Shown here: piece by piece, positions 36,201 through 44,597 of the stretch | How the letters are laid out: every line of letters starts with the position of its first letter | How positions within the stretch are numbered: position 1 is the first letter of the stretch | Notes under the pieces: generated by a model | The model's database searches: none | Told to the model about the DNA's origin: nothing | What the model saw: the letters and a program-made list of their open reading frames with translations, nothing else | Program-made: the position numbers and the translations under genes | Source of the DNA: Hyphomicrobium sp. MC1 | Lineage (GTDB): Bacteria; Pseudomonadota; Alphaproteobacteria; Rhizobiales; Hyphomicrobiaceae | Direction of reading: 5' to 3' | Assembly: GCF_000253295.1 (NCBI RefSeq) | Contig: NC_015717.1 | Location: 3,162,001-3,226,000 of the forward strand | DNA length: 64,000 bases

Positions 36201-39200
36201 TGGAGAAGGCGACGAAGTTTTGGTACATCAATTGGCGGTACCCCAGCGGCTTCTAGATCAACCAGTTCGCTAAGCAGTGATCTGTAACTAGAACCCGTTT
36301 GTTCGTCCACGCGATGCACCGCGTCGTGACGGCGATCGAGCTGTCCCTCTAACTCTTCGATCAAAGTCGCTAGTTGTTTCCTCCGGTTGTTTACGCTGCT
36401 TATGCCTGATGGAGGATCGCGGCGTAAATTGAAGACCTGATCGCGGATCATTTGAAGGACCGGCTGCCGGTCTTTATTTATGTCCGTTATCATCACGCAA
36501 CGGTCTTGCAGCCCCTCCTTCTCAAGACGCTTTCTCACGACATCTATTGCCGCAAATTTCTGGCAGACGACTAGTACGCTCTTCTTTCGACCTATAGCGT
36601 CGCCAATAACGTTGACGATGGTTTGACTCTTGCCGGTCCCTGGAGGACCTTCGAGCAATAAGCCAGGGCTATGCCGCGCCTTGAATACGGCGTCCTCTTG
36701 CGACGGATCACTCGCCGCACTGAAGAAACGATCTACTTCACGGGGCGCGGTGTGGGTGATCTCCTGTTGCACAGGATCGGAGATACGAAGTAGCGCGGCC
36801 AATGAGGTGGAATCAGGCGCTCTCGACTTCAGGCGTCTCAAATCATCGACAATGGCCTGGCCGATATAAGAGAGATGAAAGAGAACAGCTGATGCCGTGA
36901 CCCGTCGCGCGAAAGGAGGAAGTTGAACATCTCGAGCGGGCAGTTTCGAAATCTGGCGACCCGTTGATGTTGCTAGGGTCGCAAATGCATCCATTATGTC
37001 CGGTGGATTTAGAGTTGATCGACCGAGAAGTTCGTCGATTAGCTCTCGCCACCTGGCCATTTCCTCGATTCCGACGATGCCCTCGAGTGCAGGATTAATT
37101 CGAACGTCCTCGCGTTCTCGATCGAAGGCGATCGTCACATCACCCCGAACGCCTGTTGCGACATCCACGCGCACTGGCCAAAGAAGGACCGGTGCTATCC
37201 GAGGCTTGGTTGTCGATCTTCCATCGCGAGCTACAAGAAATGGAAATCCCAGATAAAGCCCGTCAATACCCGTATCTCGCTTGTATATGACCGCGCTCTG
37301 AACAAGGTGCCGCAATCGGCTTTCTGGCGAGCCCTCAGAAATTGCGAATATAGCTGGGTCAACACTAAGTTTCTGATCTGAACGTCGCAGAACATGGGAA
37401 ACAATATCGTCTGGACTTCGCCGTTGTGTACCTAGCTCCGAGACGTCAATGCGCGGTGTCGTCTTACCAATCGTCATCCTAACCAGCGGCCCTCGCGCTA
37501 GCGAAACCGTTACCTTCTTCTCAAAATATTCGAGAATACGCTGGTAGTATTCGTGCTTCGGCGGCTCGAGCCAATGTTCCGCAGGAATTGCTAGAAGCGC
37601 TAACGCCCGAGCAATTGGCAGACGCCGCTCTAAGCGGAGCTGTTCGACCCACTCGTCCGCGCGAGAAATATTACAGCGCGCTAGATCTCCGGTCCGCTTC
37701 CGCACCTCTGCGATAAGGTTGCTGCGGGAAAGCTCAAGAGATTGGTCCGCGATCATGGGATCAAATCCCAAAATGCCGGCGCGTTGTGCCAGTTGTGCGG
37801 CCTCTTCGATGACTTCATCCCTGCTTCGGAAGAACCCGGTATCCGCGGCTAGAAGGATGATTAAATCTTCTTCCGAAGACTGGCGTCGTTCCATCAGGCT
37901 CGCGATCCCGGCATGTTCGGTGTCGGGAAAAAGCCGCCGCTTCGCATCCCATTCGGATGCGAGTTGTGATCGCGATGTGGAGAGGAGATAGGCGCGTAAC
38001 GCAGCTTCTTCCAATTGGATTTCTAGAAGCCTTGCCTTTTCCCGTACAGCGGTGGCGCGTACTCTAAGACGGGTTAGCCATACTTCCGAGCCCAGAACTT
38101 CAAGTATGTCCGGTGCGGGACCATCAATCAGCTCGTAACCGAGTTCACTATTCGTGCGAAGCCAGGGCGGGTTGATGATGTCGCCCCGGAACGTGAGGGG
38201 CATATTTTCGTTGAGGAGCTTAAGAGCAAGAGACAGTCGAAAGTCATCATGGAGACCATCTCGTCGTGCGACCTGACGCAACGCCGATGTCGTGCCGCTG
38301 GGCAATCCGACCTCAGCGGACCAACTCGCAACTTCGCCGCGCATCAGTAGGTCTCGGGCCTCATCCCAATACTCGGAGCCAGCGGCTTCGAGGGCGAACC
38401 GTATAGGACTCGTATGTGTTTTGCCGCCGAGAACAATCGTTGGGAGTTCAGCAGATTCGCTCTGGCCGACATTTACCTCGGTGGGCAGCTCAACGGGCTC
38501 CCCGTCGAGACAGGCTTTGAGTTGTTTCCAACCCCACCGTTGGGACTGATCTCGTATCAGCAGACCCCGGAGAAGAGTTCGAAGTTCGCCCGGCAGGTCC
38601 TCTGGAATCGGGACGCCGGTCGCAAGAGCATGCATCAAGAAAACGCGGGGGTTGATCCCATCGAAACAGCGACCTTCCGTAATCTGTTCGAGCAAGATCA
38701 TGCCTAAGCTCCACCAGTCCGAGGCGGAAGCAACGGCACCGATGACTGCTTCCGGCGCGGTATATCGCGTCAATTCAAGTGGAGCGACGATATCGAGATC
38801 GAATTCGGACAAGCGTGCGGACTCAAACCCCGTGATAACGAGATCGAGCGGATCCTCGGCTCGAATGAGAATGTTAGGCGGCCTTAAATTCCGATGGCGA
38901 AGGCCGGCTTCAGCGAAATCCCTGAGTGCTGTTCCGATCTCCAAGGCAAGCGTACGAACGGCTTCAATCTGACAGCCTGACGGAGACCGGTCTGCGAGCG
39001 AACCCGTCTCCATGTTCTCGCACACATCGTAGGCGCGATCACCCCAACGACCGGTTGTTATGAGCTCGGGAATATGATCGCGTGGGAGACGTCGAAGCAA
39101 TGCATAAACGGATGGATCGGGTTCAGAGCCTATTGCATAGAGTGTGAGGACAGCCGACTTATTCCTATCTGCTTTGGTTGCAATGAACCGTTCGACTGCG

Positions 39201-39595
39201 GGCCCTGTCGTCTCTAAGCGACGTTCTAGATGCCAACCATCGATCGTCGCTGGCGCCGGCATGTCTTCATCAGAATCCGGACTAGCTTCATCTGCTTCGT
39301 AATGCGATTGAGCTTCATTGAAGCCGCTCGGTGTTACAACATCGGCGTGACACACCGGGCAAATGAAATCCCCCGCTGTGATCGGATGCCCATTTGGACA
39401 GGTTGGGCCTGATGAAGTTGTATTTGCTGCCGGCACACTCGTGAGTGGTTCCGGACGCCAGCCAGTTGCCCGAATGGGCTCCTCGGAGATCAGCCAAGGC
39501 TCGAAACCTCTTTCAATGCAACCTTGGCATAGAACTTCGCCGAGGCCGCGCTCGGTTTCGCAACTCGGGCACCATCGCATCCGACTTAGCGACAA
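33275..39595 (-). CDS. Giant zinc-ribbon/pseudokinase/SF1 helicase/Vsr-like nuclease protein
   Basis: 2106 residues. Two zinc ribbons open the chain (Cys9, 12, 23, 26; Cys66-His70 and Cys79, 82). Next is a kinase-fold domain, about 118-365, with YTAPEAV and SDWWSLGMILLE. Its HRD is HRN (234-236), the DFG position reads TGFE (255-258), and the beta-3 Lys is missing, so it is probably a pseudokinase. A region with LYLGFPFLV and PVLLWPVRVD resembles the part before COG1112 helicases. The SF1 motor has GPPGTGKSQT near 980, VVVYDEASQMP near 1650 and VAITRAKRK near 1920. The C-terminus (VDLAIVNPN, GIECDAPQHQ) fits the MTES_1575/Vsr-like nuclease fold. TTG 39595 has GGAGG upstream; ATG 39580 is possible. 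Confidence 0.87.
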   Translation of the reverse strand: MSLSRMRWCPSCETERGLGEVLCQGCIERGFEPWLISEEPIRATGWRPEPLTSVPAANTTSSGPTCPNGHPITAGDFICPVCHADVVTPSGFNEAQSHYEADEASPDSDEDMPAPATIDGWHLERRLETTGPAVERFIATKADRNKSAVLTLYAIGSEPDPSVYALLRRLPRDHIPELITTGRWGDRAYDVCENMETGSLADRSPSGCQIEAVRTLALEIGTALRDFAEAGLRHRNLRPPNILIRAEDPLDLVITGFESARLSEFDLDIVAPLELTRYTAPEAVIGAVASASDWWSLGMILLEQITEGRCFDGINPRVFLMHALATGVPIPEDLPGELRTLLRGLLIRDQSQRWGWKQLKACLDGEPVELPTEVNVGQSESAELPTIVLGGKTHTSPIRFALEAAGSEYWDEARDLLMRGEVASWSAEVGLPSGTTSALRQVARRDGLHDDFRLSLALKLLNENMPLTFRGDIINPPWLRTNSELGYELIDGPAPDILEVLGSEVWLTRLRVRATAVREKARLLEIQLEEAALRAYLLSTSRSQLASEWDAKRRLFPDTEHAGIASLMERRQSSEEDLIILLAADTGFFRSRDEVIEEAAQLAQRAGILGFDPMIADQSLELSRSNLIAEVRKRTGDLARCNISRADEWVEQLRLERRLPIARALALLAIPAEHWLEPPKHEYYQRILEYFEKKVTVSLARGPLVRMTIGKTTPRIDVSELGTQRRSPDDIVSHVLRRSDQKLSVDPAIFAISEGSPESRLRHLVQSAVIYKRDTGIDGLYLGFPFLVARDGRSTTKPRIAPVLLWPVRVDVATGVRGDVTIAFDREREDVRINPALEGIVGIEEMARWRELIDELLGRSTLNPPDIMDAFATLATSTGRQISKLPARDVQLPPFARRVTASAVLFHLSYIGQAIVDDLRRLKSRAPDSTSLAALLRISDPVQQEITHTAPREVDRFFSAASDPSQEDAVFKARHSPGLLLEGPPGTGKSQTIVNVIGDAIGRKKSVLVVCQKFAAIDVVRKRLEKEGLQDRCVMITDINKDRQPVLQMIRDQVFNLRRDPPSGISSVNNRRKQLATLIEELEGQLDRRHDAVHRVDEQTGSSYRSLLSELVDLEAAGVPPIDVPKLRRLLQSLPPAQRTAIEEACASLARYWLPSKFERSPLRVLKIFQADPATVRAFSEDFERFASVEAMRVHIIAERSAVFEVENPGDTLTWLSDSTDVVAAQRGEQRENLARWISLFRPVSAVLTEKEDGRGLILELDELLTILDKEASSAPPVELQRVLLSLDGTIFSKLERASGRVLASTSLISRLSPFRYTALRQLRRFLRDHKLGEKHDVALLHAAIRFERELRAVKQRLQRILEDLDIDNPTVGDLPISSIRRLTADLRQSLGNVAAVADMLAQGPQPNMAFEATKNHALPIFFEEVAQAIKRCKARADSAAALEALGSWFEEKWSSSCQSAIAMGKSNTARVGPIAGALPTVEAFQEFRRRVAGQDGMVLAVFECLREVEGPLEILPTSELTAMVRRIIAREPRLALKAALEEREPSLLMDQGEIETKIQSLADADQKIRVLNSRLLADGVDNNQVQGSQQTWTSITRLRAANGVLRSSIRDLIENGRDLGLFELRPVWLVNPDVASRIFPLTPGLFDVVVYDEASQMPIEYALPTLFRAGIAVVSGDEKQMPPTSFFAGRIEDDEEDLDVDVDDTALSESAREALEETWNRREIKDCPDLLNLARVSLPTTMLEVHYRSAYRELIAFSNAAFYGNRLNVPIQHPDSVVLQQCPIEIVHVNGTYSKQTNLEEADRIVGLLADYWSEPQQRRPSIGVVTFNRKQADLIEDRLEERAEEDEAFRGAYIEEQQRTQDHEDIGFFVKNVENVQGDERDVIIFSTTFGRNEHGSFRRNFGVLGQHGGRRRLNVAITRAKRKVIVATSIPIGDVSDMLSTHRPPMTERDYLQGYLEFGRAITAQDLDAARSLCRRMVTEGKRTEGRDHDLGDAFKRSVERFIREIGYDPVPGDQDDAFNVDLAIVNPNTGLYGIGIECDAPQHQILARARARELWRPRILSNTVRSLHRISCAEWYARRTYEQERLRAAIASALSNPGGRAA

Positions 39596-40242
39596 CTTTT
39601 ATCCTCCGATGTTGCGACCCGGTGGCCATCGGCTTCGAGCAACTCACGAAGACGCGCGAGATCGCCGCGGTCGGGAATGCCAGCGAACCACACGGCACCA
39701 CCCTCTTCGAAGGCTATGTCTAGTCTGCGGTCTTGTTCGCCTCGCGGGCCATCGTAATTGGCAAAGCGGCGTCGGCCGAGCTGCGTTAAAGGAAATAGAC
39801 GTTGATTGTCACTACCGCGCAGACGGCGCGTTTGCGCCGTTGACCGTACGAAAGGATCGGTCACGATTGCATCGATAAGGCCCGACAGCCGCTCCAAATG
39901 CGGGCCAATTGCTTCAAAAGAATAGCCTGAGAAAACCAAAATGTCCGCGGAGCATTCTAGTCTCAGAAGGCGGAGCAAAGCCTCAAGCGCCGCGACCTGA
40001 TCGAACGGCTCACCTCCGGAGATCGTAATGCCATCTGCCTGCGACAACCAAGGTTTGATTGATGCAAGAACTTCGTCAATGGCCACGGTTGCCTTCGCGA
40101 ATGTCCAAGTGTCCGCGGAAATACAGCCCGAACACCGAATTGAGCATCCCTGGAACCAGATGCCAATCCGCTTTCCAGGACCGAGGGCCGTGACCGGAAA
40201 ATGGAGCCGTGAAAGACCGACAGCGATAGGTATGTCACTCAT
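39586..40242 (-). CDS. Small radical-SAM enzyme, NrdG-like activase fold
   Basis: 218 residues. The iron-sulfur motif is CSIRCSGC (C-x3-C-x2-C), preceded by GIWFQGC, and the SAM-binding strand shows ITISGGEPFDQ. The size and motif spacing match anaerobic ribonucleotide-reductase activases (NrdG) and PflA-like proteins. There is no glycyl-radical enzyme nearby, so it probably does not activate one. The start at 40242 overlaps the AAA+ gene by ATGA, and its stop overlaps the giant gene start by ten bases. This places a radical chemistry enzyme inside a helicase-nuclease operon, which is unusual. Confidence 0.9.
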   Translation of the reverse strand: MSDIPIAVGLSRLHFPVTALGPGKRIGIWFQGCSIRCSGCISADTWTFAKATVAIDEVLASIKPWLSQADGITISGGEPFDQVAALEALLRLLRLECSADILVFSGYSFEAIGPHLERLSGLIDAIVTDPFVRSTAQTRRLRGSDNQRLFPLTQLGRRRFANYDGPRGEQDRRLDIAFEEGGAVWFAGIPDRGDLARLRELLEADGHRVATSEDKSCR

Positions 40243-42083
40243 GATGATCTCGACAGTCGCAGCGAAGTCACTGGCCCTTTTTCCAAATCGGCAATTGTGA
40301 GCCGACCGTCCCGCCCGTCCCCAAAATCGAACAGTGAACGTGCAAGCGGATTCACAAGATGGCGTTCGACCTGATTTCGGATGCCACGGCCGCCGTTGGA
40401 TAGATCTTCAAGGCATAACGCGGCGAGCTTCTGACGTGCGATATCACTCATCGAGATCTGGATGCCGCTTTGCGCAAGATCGGCCAAGGTGGAAACTACC
40501 ATCGAATCAAAAATCTGAATCGCAACCTCCGGGCGGATAAAGTCGAAGACTATAATGTTTTCTCCAATCCGATTGAGGATTTCTGGCCGGTTTAATGTGA
40601 TCTTAAAATGACGATCAATCTCTCTCCTGACGCCAGCCCTAACTTCATCGAATGGTTCGCTCGGCGAGACATTTAAGGTGCGTCCGCCGGATGGGTCGTC
40701 GCGGTAGATTCCGAGATTAGAAGTGAAGACGATAAACGCCTCTGAAAAATAGACTCGATCACCTCGCCCGGATGTGAGTACGCCGTCGTCGAGCACTTGC
40801 AGGAATTTATCGAGAATGCGGGGATGCGCTTTCTCGATTTCATCGAACAGCACCACGCAAAATGGTCGCTCGCGAATGGCGTTCGTTAATTCTCCGCCAA
40901 CGTCATAGCCGACATAGCCGGGTGGGGCGCCTATCAATCTTTGATCCGAATGCTCTGCGCCAAATTCAGACATGTCAAAACGAATATACGCACTCTCATC
41001 ACCGAAGAGCAGAGAGGTTATCGTTTTGGCGAGTTCAGTTTTTCCCACGCCAGTGGGACCGGCCAAGAAAACGACACCCCGTGGACGTCCTCCTCGGCGT
41101 GGAGCCCCAACTCCCGTAACCGCACGCTTAATAATGTCCAGCACATGCGTGATGGCGTGGTCCTGGCCCTTGACCCGCTCGCGAATAAAATCAGGAGCCG
41201 ACTCGATCTTGCGTCTATCGATCTTGCGCCAAGGGTCTTCAGTCACTCCCACTTTGTAACGTCGCACGGCATCACCGATACGGTCGAACGTGACCCCCTC
41301 GCCGCGTCCCAATTGCGCAATTGCATTGAGATCCGTCAGCAGCAATCCGTCCGTCATATCCACGAACGCATCTGCAGCTGACCGAATTGCATCCGAAGTA
41401 GCTCCGGCCCCTCCCGACATTGTTTTCACGAGTGTCTGACCGAGGGATTTTCGCACTCGATGGTCGGGCTTTGGGATCGGTATGTGCCGAAGGCGCGCGT
41501 TATTAAGTAGGAACCAATCTGGAAGATCGCCCTCCTTGTCGACGATCCAAAGGATAGAATTGAAGAATGGTGTTCGCTGTGCGCCAATTGGCTTGGGTCG
41601 AGCTGTATGGCACAGCACTTGTGCTCGCAGGAACAGCTGATGTTCATGCGGCTGGAGGAATTCATTCCGTACAATTAATCGCGATGCAAAATCGACGATG
41701 AGCGCGATTGGTCCATCGGGAAAAGAGACAATCTTTTCGAGTGTTGCCGAGAGTAAATCGAGGCCCCCGGGGGCTGCACCATCGGCAGGCGTTAAGCCGA
41801 GTTGGGTCAGAAGAGTTTCGCTACCAGCGGGCGATCCCAATAAAGGCTCGGCCAGCCCGAATCCCGTCGTAGGCTCGTATGTGACTACACGTCGATAACC
41901 CGCGGCGGTGAGTTCCGTTGCGACAAGGGTCAGCAGCGGTACTGCAGCGATAGCGCCCGGAGTGGTTTCGGTCGTCTGAAGATCCCGAATGTTACCTGTC
42001 AGGACAAACTGGCTCTTCAGCGGAAGGAAACGCTGGAGATCTCTAAGCCAACGCGGCTTTTCGTAGATGTCGACGTCAGCCAT
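40239..42083 (-). CDS. ClpB/ClpA-like AAA+ ATPase
   Basis: 614 residues. The C-terminal half is a complete Clp-type AAA+ module of the D2 class: Walker A GPTGVGKTEL, pore-loop GAPPGYVGYDVGGEL, Walker B VVLFDEIEKAH, sensor FTSNLG and arginine finger region LNRPEILNRIGE, then the small helical lid. The first 300 residues are a divergent domain with LIVDFASRL and ILWIVDKEGD but no Walker A, perhaps a dead first AAA domain. The start ATG at 42083 has GAGG and GGGGG upstream. It is the first gene of the operon and could unfold or assemble the partner proteins. Confidence 0.9.
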   Translation of the reverse strand: MADVDIYEKPRWLRDLQRFLPLKSQFVLTGNIRDLQTTETTPGAIAAVPLLTLVATELTAAGYRRVVTYEPTTGFGLAEPLLGSPAGSETLLTQLGLTPADGAAPGGLDLLSATLEKIVSFPDGPIALIVDFASRLIVRNEFLQPHEHQLFLRAQVLCHTARPKPIGAQRTPFFNSILWIVDKEGDLPDWFLLNNARLRHIPIPKPDHRVRKSLGQTLVKTMSGGAGATSDAIRSAADAFVDMTDGLLLTDLNAIAQLGRGEGVTFDRIGDAVRRYKVGVTEDPWRKIDRRKIESAPDFIRERVKGQDHAITHVLDIIKRAVTGVGAPRRGGRPRGVVFLAGPTGVGKTELAKTITSLLFGDESAYIRFDMSEFGAEHSDQRLIGAPPGYVGYDVGGELTNAIRERPFCVVLFDEIEKAHPRILDKFLQVLDDGVLTSGRGDRVYFSEAFIVFTSNLGIYRDDPSGGRTLNVSPSEPFDEVRAGVRREIDRHFKITLNRPEILNRIGENIIVFDFIRPEVAIQIFDSMVVSTLADLAQSGIQISMSDIARQKLAALCLEDLSNGGRGIRNQVERHLVNPLARSLFDFGDGRDGRLTIADLEKGPVTSLRLSRSS

Positions 42084-42553
42084 CCCCCAAACCTCAGCGA
42101 CCAATACCCCACAATGCTCATAGGCGAGCAAAGGATATCAGTCGATGCGAATCGACGGCTATCTGCACTTTCACGGTAGCTTTTTCCACCACTTGTGCCG
42201 AGGGTGCATGGCAGTCAGCATCGATCGGGCGGACTTGAGTGCATGCTCCGGTTCGCTATGACTCGCCCCACCAGCGGCCTTGTAGGTATTGCGCAACGTT
42301 GCTTCCGATTGACGGGAAGAAATGCGGCTCCGATTTCCGCAAGGATGCAAATTGCAGACATCTGGCTAGAAAAGTTGGCCGACAGCTCAGAGCGATTGTT
42401 TGATATCGGCAATCGGTTTAGGAGCACACATCGCGGACACTTGAGCCAAACCTCTTAGTGACCCTTACTGGACATCAGGCGCCTGCCGGCCTTGGAGGTT
42501 GTTGATCGAAGCGATGCTTAGTGGTTGTTGGAAAGATGTCCGCACAGCAACGG
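42084..42553. other. Region upstream of the four-gene operon
   Basis: About 470 bases between the AAA+ gene start and the stop of the enoyl-CoA hydratase gene. A plus-strand open frame at 42195-42458 shows no motif or ribosome site. It should hold the promoter of the four-gene operon; no operator or regulator gene was found. Confidence 0.5.
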
Positions 42554-43384
42554 TCAACGACTGCCTATAAGCTGGCCTCGGAAATCGGGATTTCTTTTCT
42601 CAATAAAGGCGCGGACACCTTCTTTATGCTCGTCGCTAAAGTTCGATAAGCCCTCAAGCGCAAGCGAGGCTTCTATGTTGGCGGAAACGATTTGCCTCAG
42701 GGTCGCATTAACGGCCATCTTGGTCGATTGTATCGCCTTCGTCGCCCCCCGCAACAACTGCTGCGCGAACGCGTCGACACTGTCGTCCAGCTCTTCGTGC
42801 GGAACGCAATAATTGATGAGGCCGATGCGCTCGGCCCGCTCGGCGCTGAGCAGGTTTCCCGTCATCAAAAATTCCTTGGCGCGCGCATAGCCGACAAGTT
42901 GCGGCCATATCGCCGATCCGCCATCGCCAGCGACGAAGCCGACCGATACGTGCGGATCGCCGATCTTTGCCTTCTCCGATGCAAAAACGACATCGCAAAA
43001 TAAAGCGATGGTCGCACCAAGACCGACTGCACTGCCGTTGAGCTTGGCAATGATCGGCTTTTCGCAATCGAGAAGGCTGAAGACGATCCGCTTTGCTTCC
43101 GTTACCGTCTGATACCATCGCTCGGGATAGGTGATTAGGTCTTCCATCCATTGAACGTCGCCGCCGGCGCAAAATGCGCGTCCCGCACCAGTCAGAACGA
43201 TGACGTCGATCGTGCTGTCCGAGCCGGCATCGGTAAAGATCTGCGATAATTCGCGATGCATCCGCGCATCGGTGGCATTGAGCTTCGCGGGCCGATTCAA
43301 TGTCAGGGATAGAAGGCGGTCGTTCTTTTCGATCGTGATGTCTTGATATTTTGCGTAAATTTCTGAAATCGAATTTACCTCCAT
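42554..43384 (-). CDS. Enoyl-CoA hydratase/isomerase family protein
   Basis: 276 residues, crotonase fold. Visible are the oxyanion-hole motifs AGRAFCAGGDVQWM and NGSAVGLGATIALFCDVVFA. The usual catalytic positions in the third motif read GDPHVSVGFVAGDGGS, so one of the two hydratase Glu residues is replaced; isomerase or another crotonase reaction is possible. It probably acts on the ring-opened or epoxidised CoA product made by the Paa-type enzymes upstream. ATG 43384 overlaps the stop of the zinc-ribbon gene (TAATG), so it is translationally coupled. Confidence 0.88.
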   Translation of the reverse strand: MEVNSISEIYAKYQDITIEKNDRLLSLTLNRPAKLNATDARMHRELSQIFTDAGSDSTIDVIVLTGAGRAFCAGGDVQWMEDLITYPERWYQTVTEAKRIVFSLLDCEKPIIAKLNGSAVGLGATIALFCDVVFASEKAKIGDPHVSVGFVAGDGGSAIWPQLVGYARAKEFLMTGNLLSAERAERIGLINYCVPHEELDDSVDAFAQQLLRGATKAIQSTKMAVNATLRQIVSANIEASLALEGLSNFSDEHKEGVRAFIEKRNPDFRGQLIGSR

Positions 43385-43599
43385 TATCGGTGAATTTCCT
43401 CGCGGACGGCTGGCGCTCGAAATTTGAACCACCCGAAATGAGTTCGGCAGACGTTGCACTTCATCAACATTTCCGACGGATGCGCACCATATAGCGAGAC
43501 GACGCGAACGTCGTCGCTATTACAGTTGACGCAGGCGATGCCTCGAGCGAGCGCGGCAATCAAATCGGGCGCTTTTTGGGGCGGGCCGCTTTTCGTCAT
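43384..43599 (-). CDS. PaaD C-terminal zinc-ribbon protein (split PaaD)
   Basis: 71 residues. The pattern is CVNCNSDDVRVVS, then KCNVCRTHFGWFKF, giving two CxxC pairs, as in the C-terminal part of PaaD. The N-terminal DUF59 part is encoded separately at 44598-44912. PaaD is needed for maturation of the Paa epoxidase, perhaps iron or iron-sulfur delivery. It overlaps paaC upstream by ATGA and the hydratase gene downstream by one base, so it is in the middle of a coupled operon. Confidence 0.82.
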   Translation of the reverse strand: MTKSGPPQKAPDLIAALARGIACVNCNSDDVRVVSLYGAHPSEMLMKCNVCRTHFGWFKFRAPAVREEIHR

Positions 43600-44351
43600 T
43601 GTTCGCCAACGCGCATATGTTGGAAGAGACCATCGGGAATGGCACCGGCACGTCTGCGCCGTCGGTCCCACGCATCTGATATTTTGCGCTTTGGCAATTC
43701 TATCGCCACCTCGAGGAGCTGATAGATCCCATTGAGTTCCTTATTGAAGAGCGCATGCACCTCCTTGTTGGATGTTTTGCGAAGTCCGGAGACGTGCGTG
43801 CTGTCGTCTTGCTCAGCGGGGCCTATCCACTCGTTGGCGAGCGCGGCGCGCGCGCCGAGGCAGCTAACGAATTCAGCCTGTTCCTCGGCCTCAAACGCTT
43901 CGGCCCAACCTTTGACGTAGAGCTGATGAAAATATTGCTCCTGGTGGATCTTTTTCAGAAGAAGTCCGCCCTGACGGTCGCTTCCATCTAAGAATCCAGT
44001 CGTGAGCGCCTTGATCGCCGCTTCTGCCGCAAAGATGGCAGCAAGGAGATCCGGCCACGATTGAGGCGGTCTATCGAGGACGGCCATCGCATGGATGTCC
44101 TCTGCACGTCTCCCGCGCTCCAGATGATCATAGTCGAAGCCGTAGTTGACGAGATATTGAAAGAGCACTCGGGCGTGGCCGAGGGACGTGCCGCCGAGGG
44201 CGAGCAGCGTCGCGAAATCGGCCACCGATCGGCCATTGAAGACCGTCGTGAAGCACCATGCGGAGAGAGCATGTTTGGAATCCCCAACGGCGAGCAGATC
44301 GGAGATGTAATTAGGATCGGCCGTCGTGCTTTCTTCGATGATGGCGTTCAT
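43596..44351 (-). CDS. PaaC-like subunit of a phenylacetyl-CoA epoxidase-type complex
   Basis: 251 residues, helical ferritin-like protein. It shows DSKHALSAWCF, LGHARVLFQYLVNYGF and EYxFHQLY-like helices (HQEQYFHQLYVKGW) in the PaaC order. In the known complex PaaC is the structural partner that holds PaaA. It is divergent from the well-studied PaaC, so the substrate may differ. The start at 44351 overlaps the PaaB gene by ATGA. Confidence 0.82.
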   Translation of the reverse strand: MNAIIEESTTADPNYISDLLAVGDSKHALSAWCFTTVFNGRSVADFATLLALGGTSLGHARVLFQYLVNYGFDYDHLERGRRAEDIHAMAVLDRPPQSWPDLLAAIFAAEAAIKALTTGFLDGSDRQGGLLLKKIHQEQYFHQLYVKGWAEAFEAEEQAEFVSCLGARAALANEWIGPAEQDDSTHVSGLRKTSNKEVHALFNKELNGIYQLLEVAIELPKRKISDAWDRRRRRAGAIPDGLFQHMRVGEQ

Positions 44352-44584
44352 AGTATCCTTTCGGCGTTAGCGCCTCGCCCAACGGCGAGCACCTCAACAA
44401 TCGCGTTGCTCCTCACTACCCACATCTCTTTCCACGGATGTTCGTCGAAGACATACCAAGCGCGCGCACGGGCGAGATCATCGCTGCCGGCGAGCACCCG
44501 CCCGAGGTGATGAAGGGTTTCCGATGAATTGCGTCGTGCGAAGACTTCATAGCCTTCTTCAGCCGCACACGCCTTTTTCGGCAT
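44348..44584 (-). CDS. PaaB-like subunit
   Basis: 78 residues, somewhat shorter than usual PaaB (about 95). It starts YEVFARRNSSETLHHLG, continues LAGSDDLARARAWYVFDE and ends WVVRSNAIVEV, all typical. PaaB bridges subunits in the epoxidase complex. ATG 44584 has AAGGAG at nine bases, preferred over an upstream frame. It lies 13 bases downstream of the DUF59 gene and overlaps paaC. Confidence 0.85.
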   Translation of the reverse strand: MPKKACAAEEGYEVFARRNSSETLHHLGRVLAGSDDLARARAWYVFDEHPWKEMWVVRSNAIVEVLAVGRGANAERIL

Positions 44585-44597
44585 AGTCCCGGACTCC

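Noticed and set aside
39586..40242. Prokaryotic viperin
   Set aside because: Too short and with a NrdG-like cluster motif and layout; the viperin-specific motifs are not seen.
42195..42458. Possible 87-residue gene upstream of the four-gene operon
   Set aside because: No ribosome site, no recognisable motif, and base use unlike a gene; treated as intergenic.
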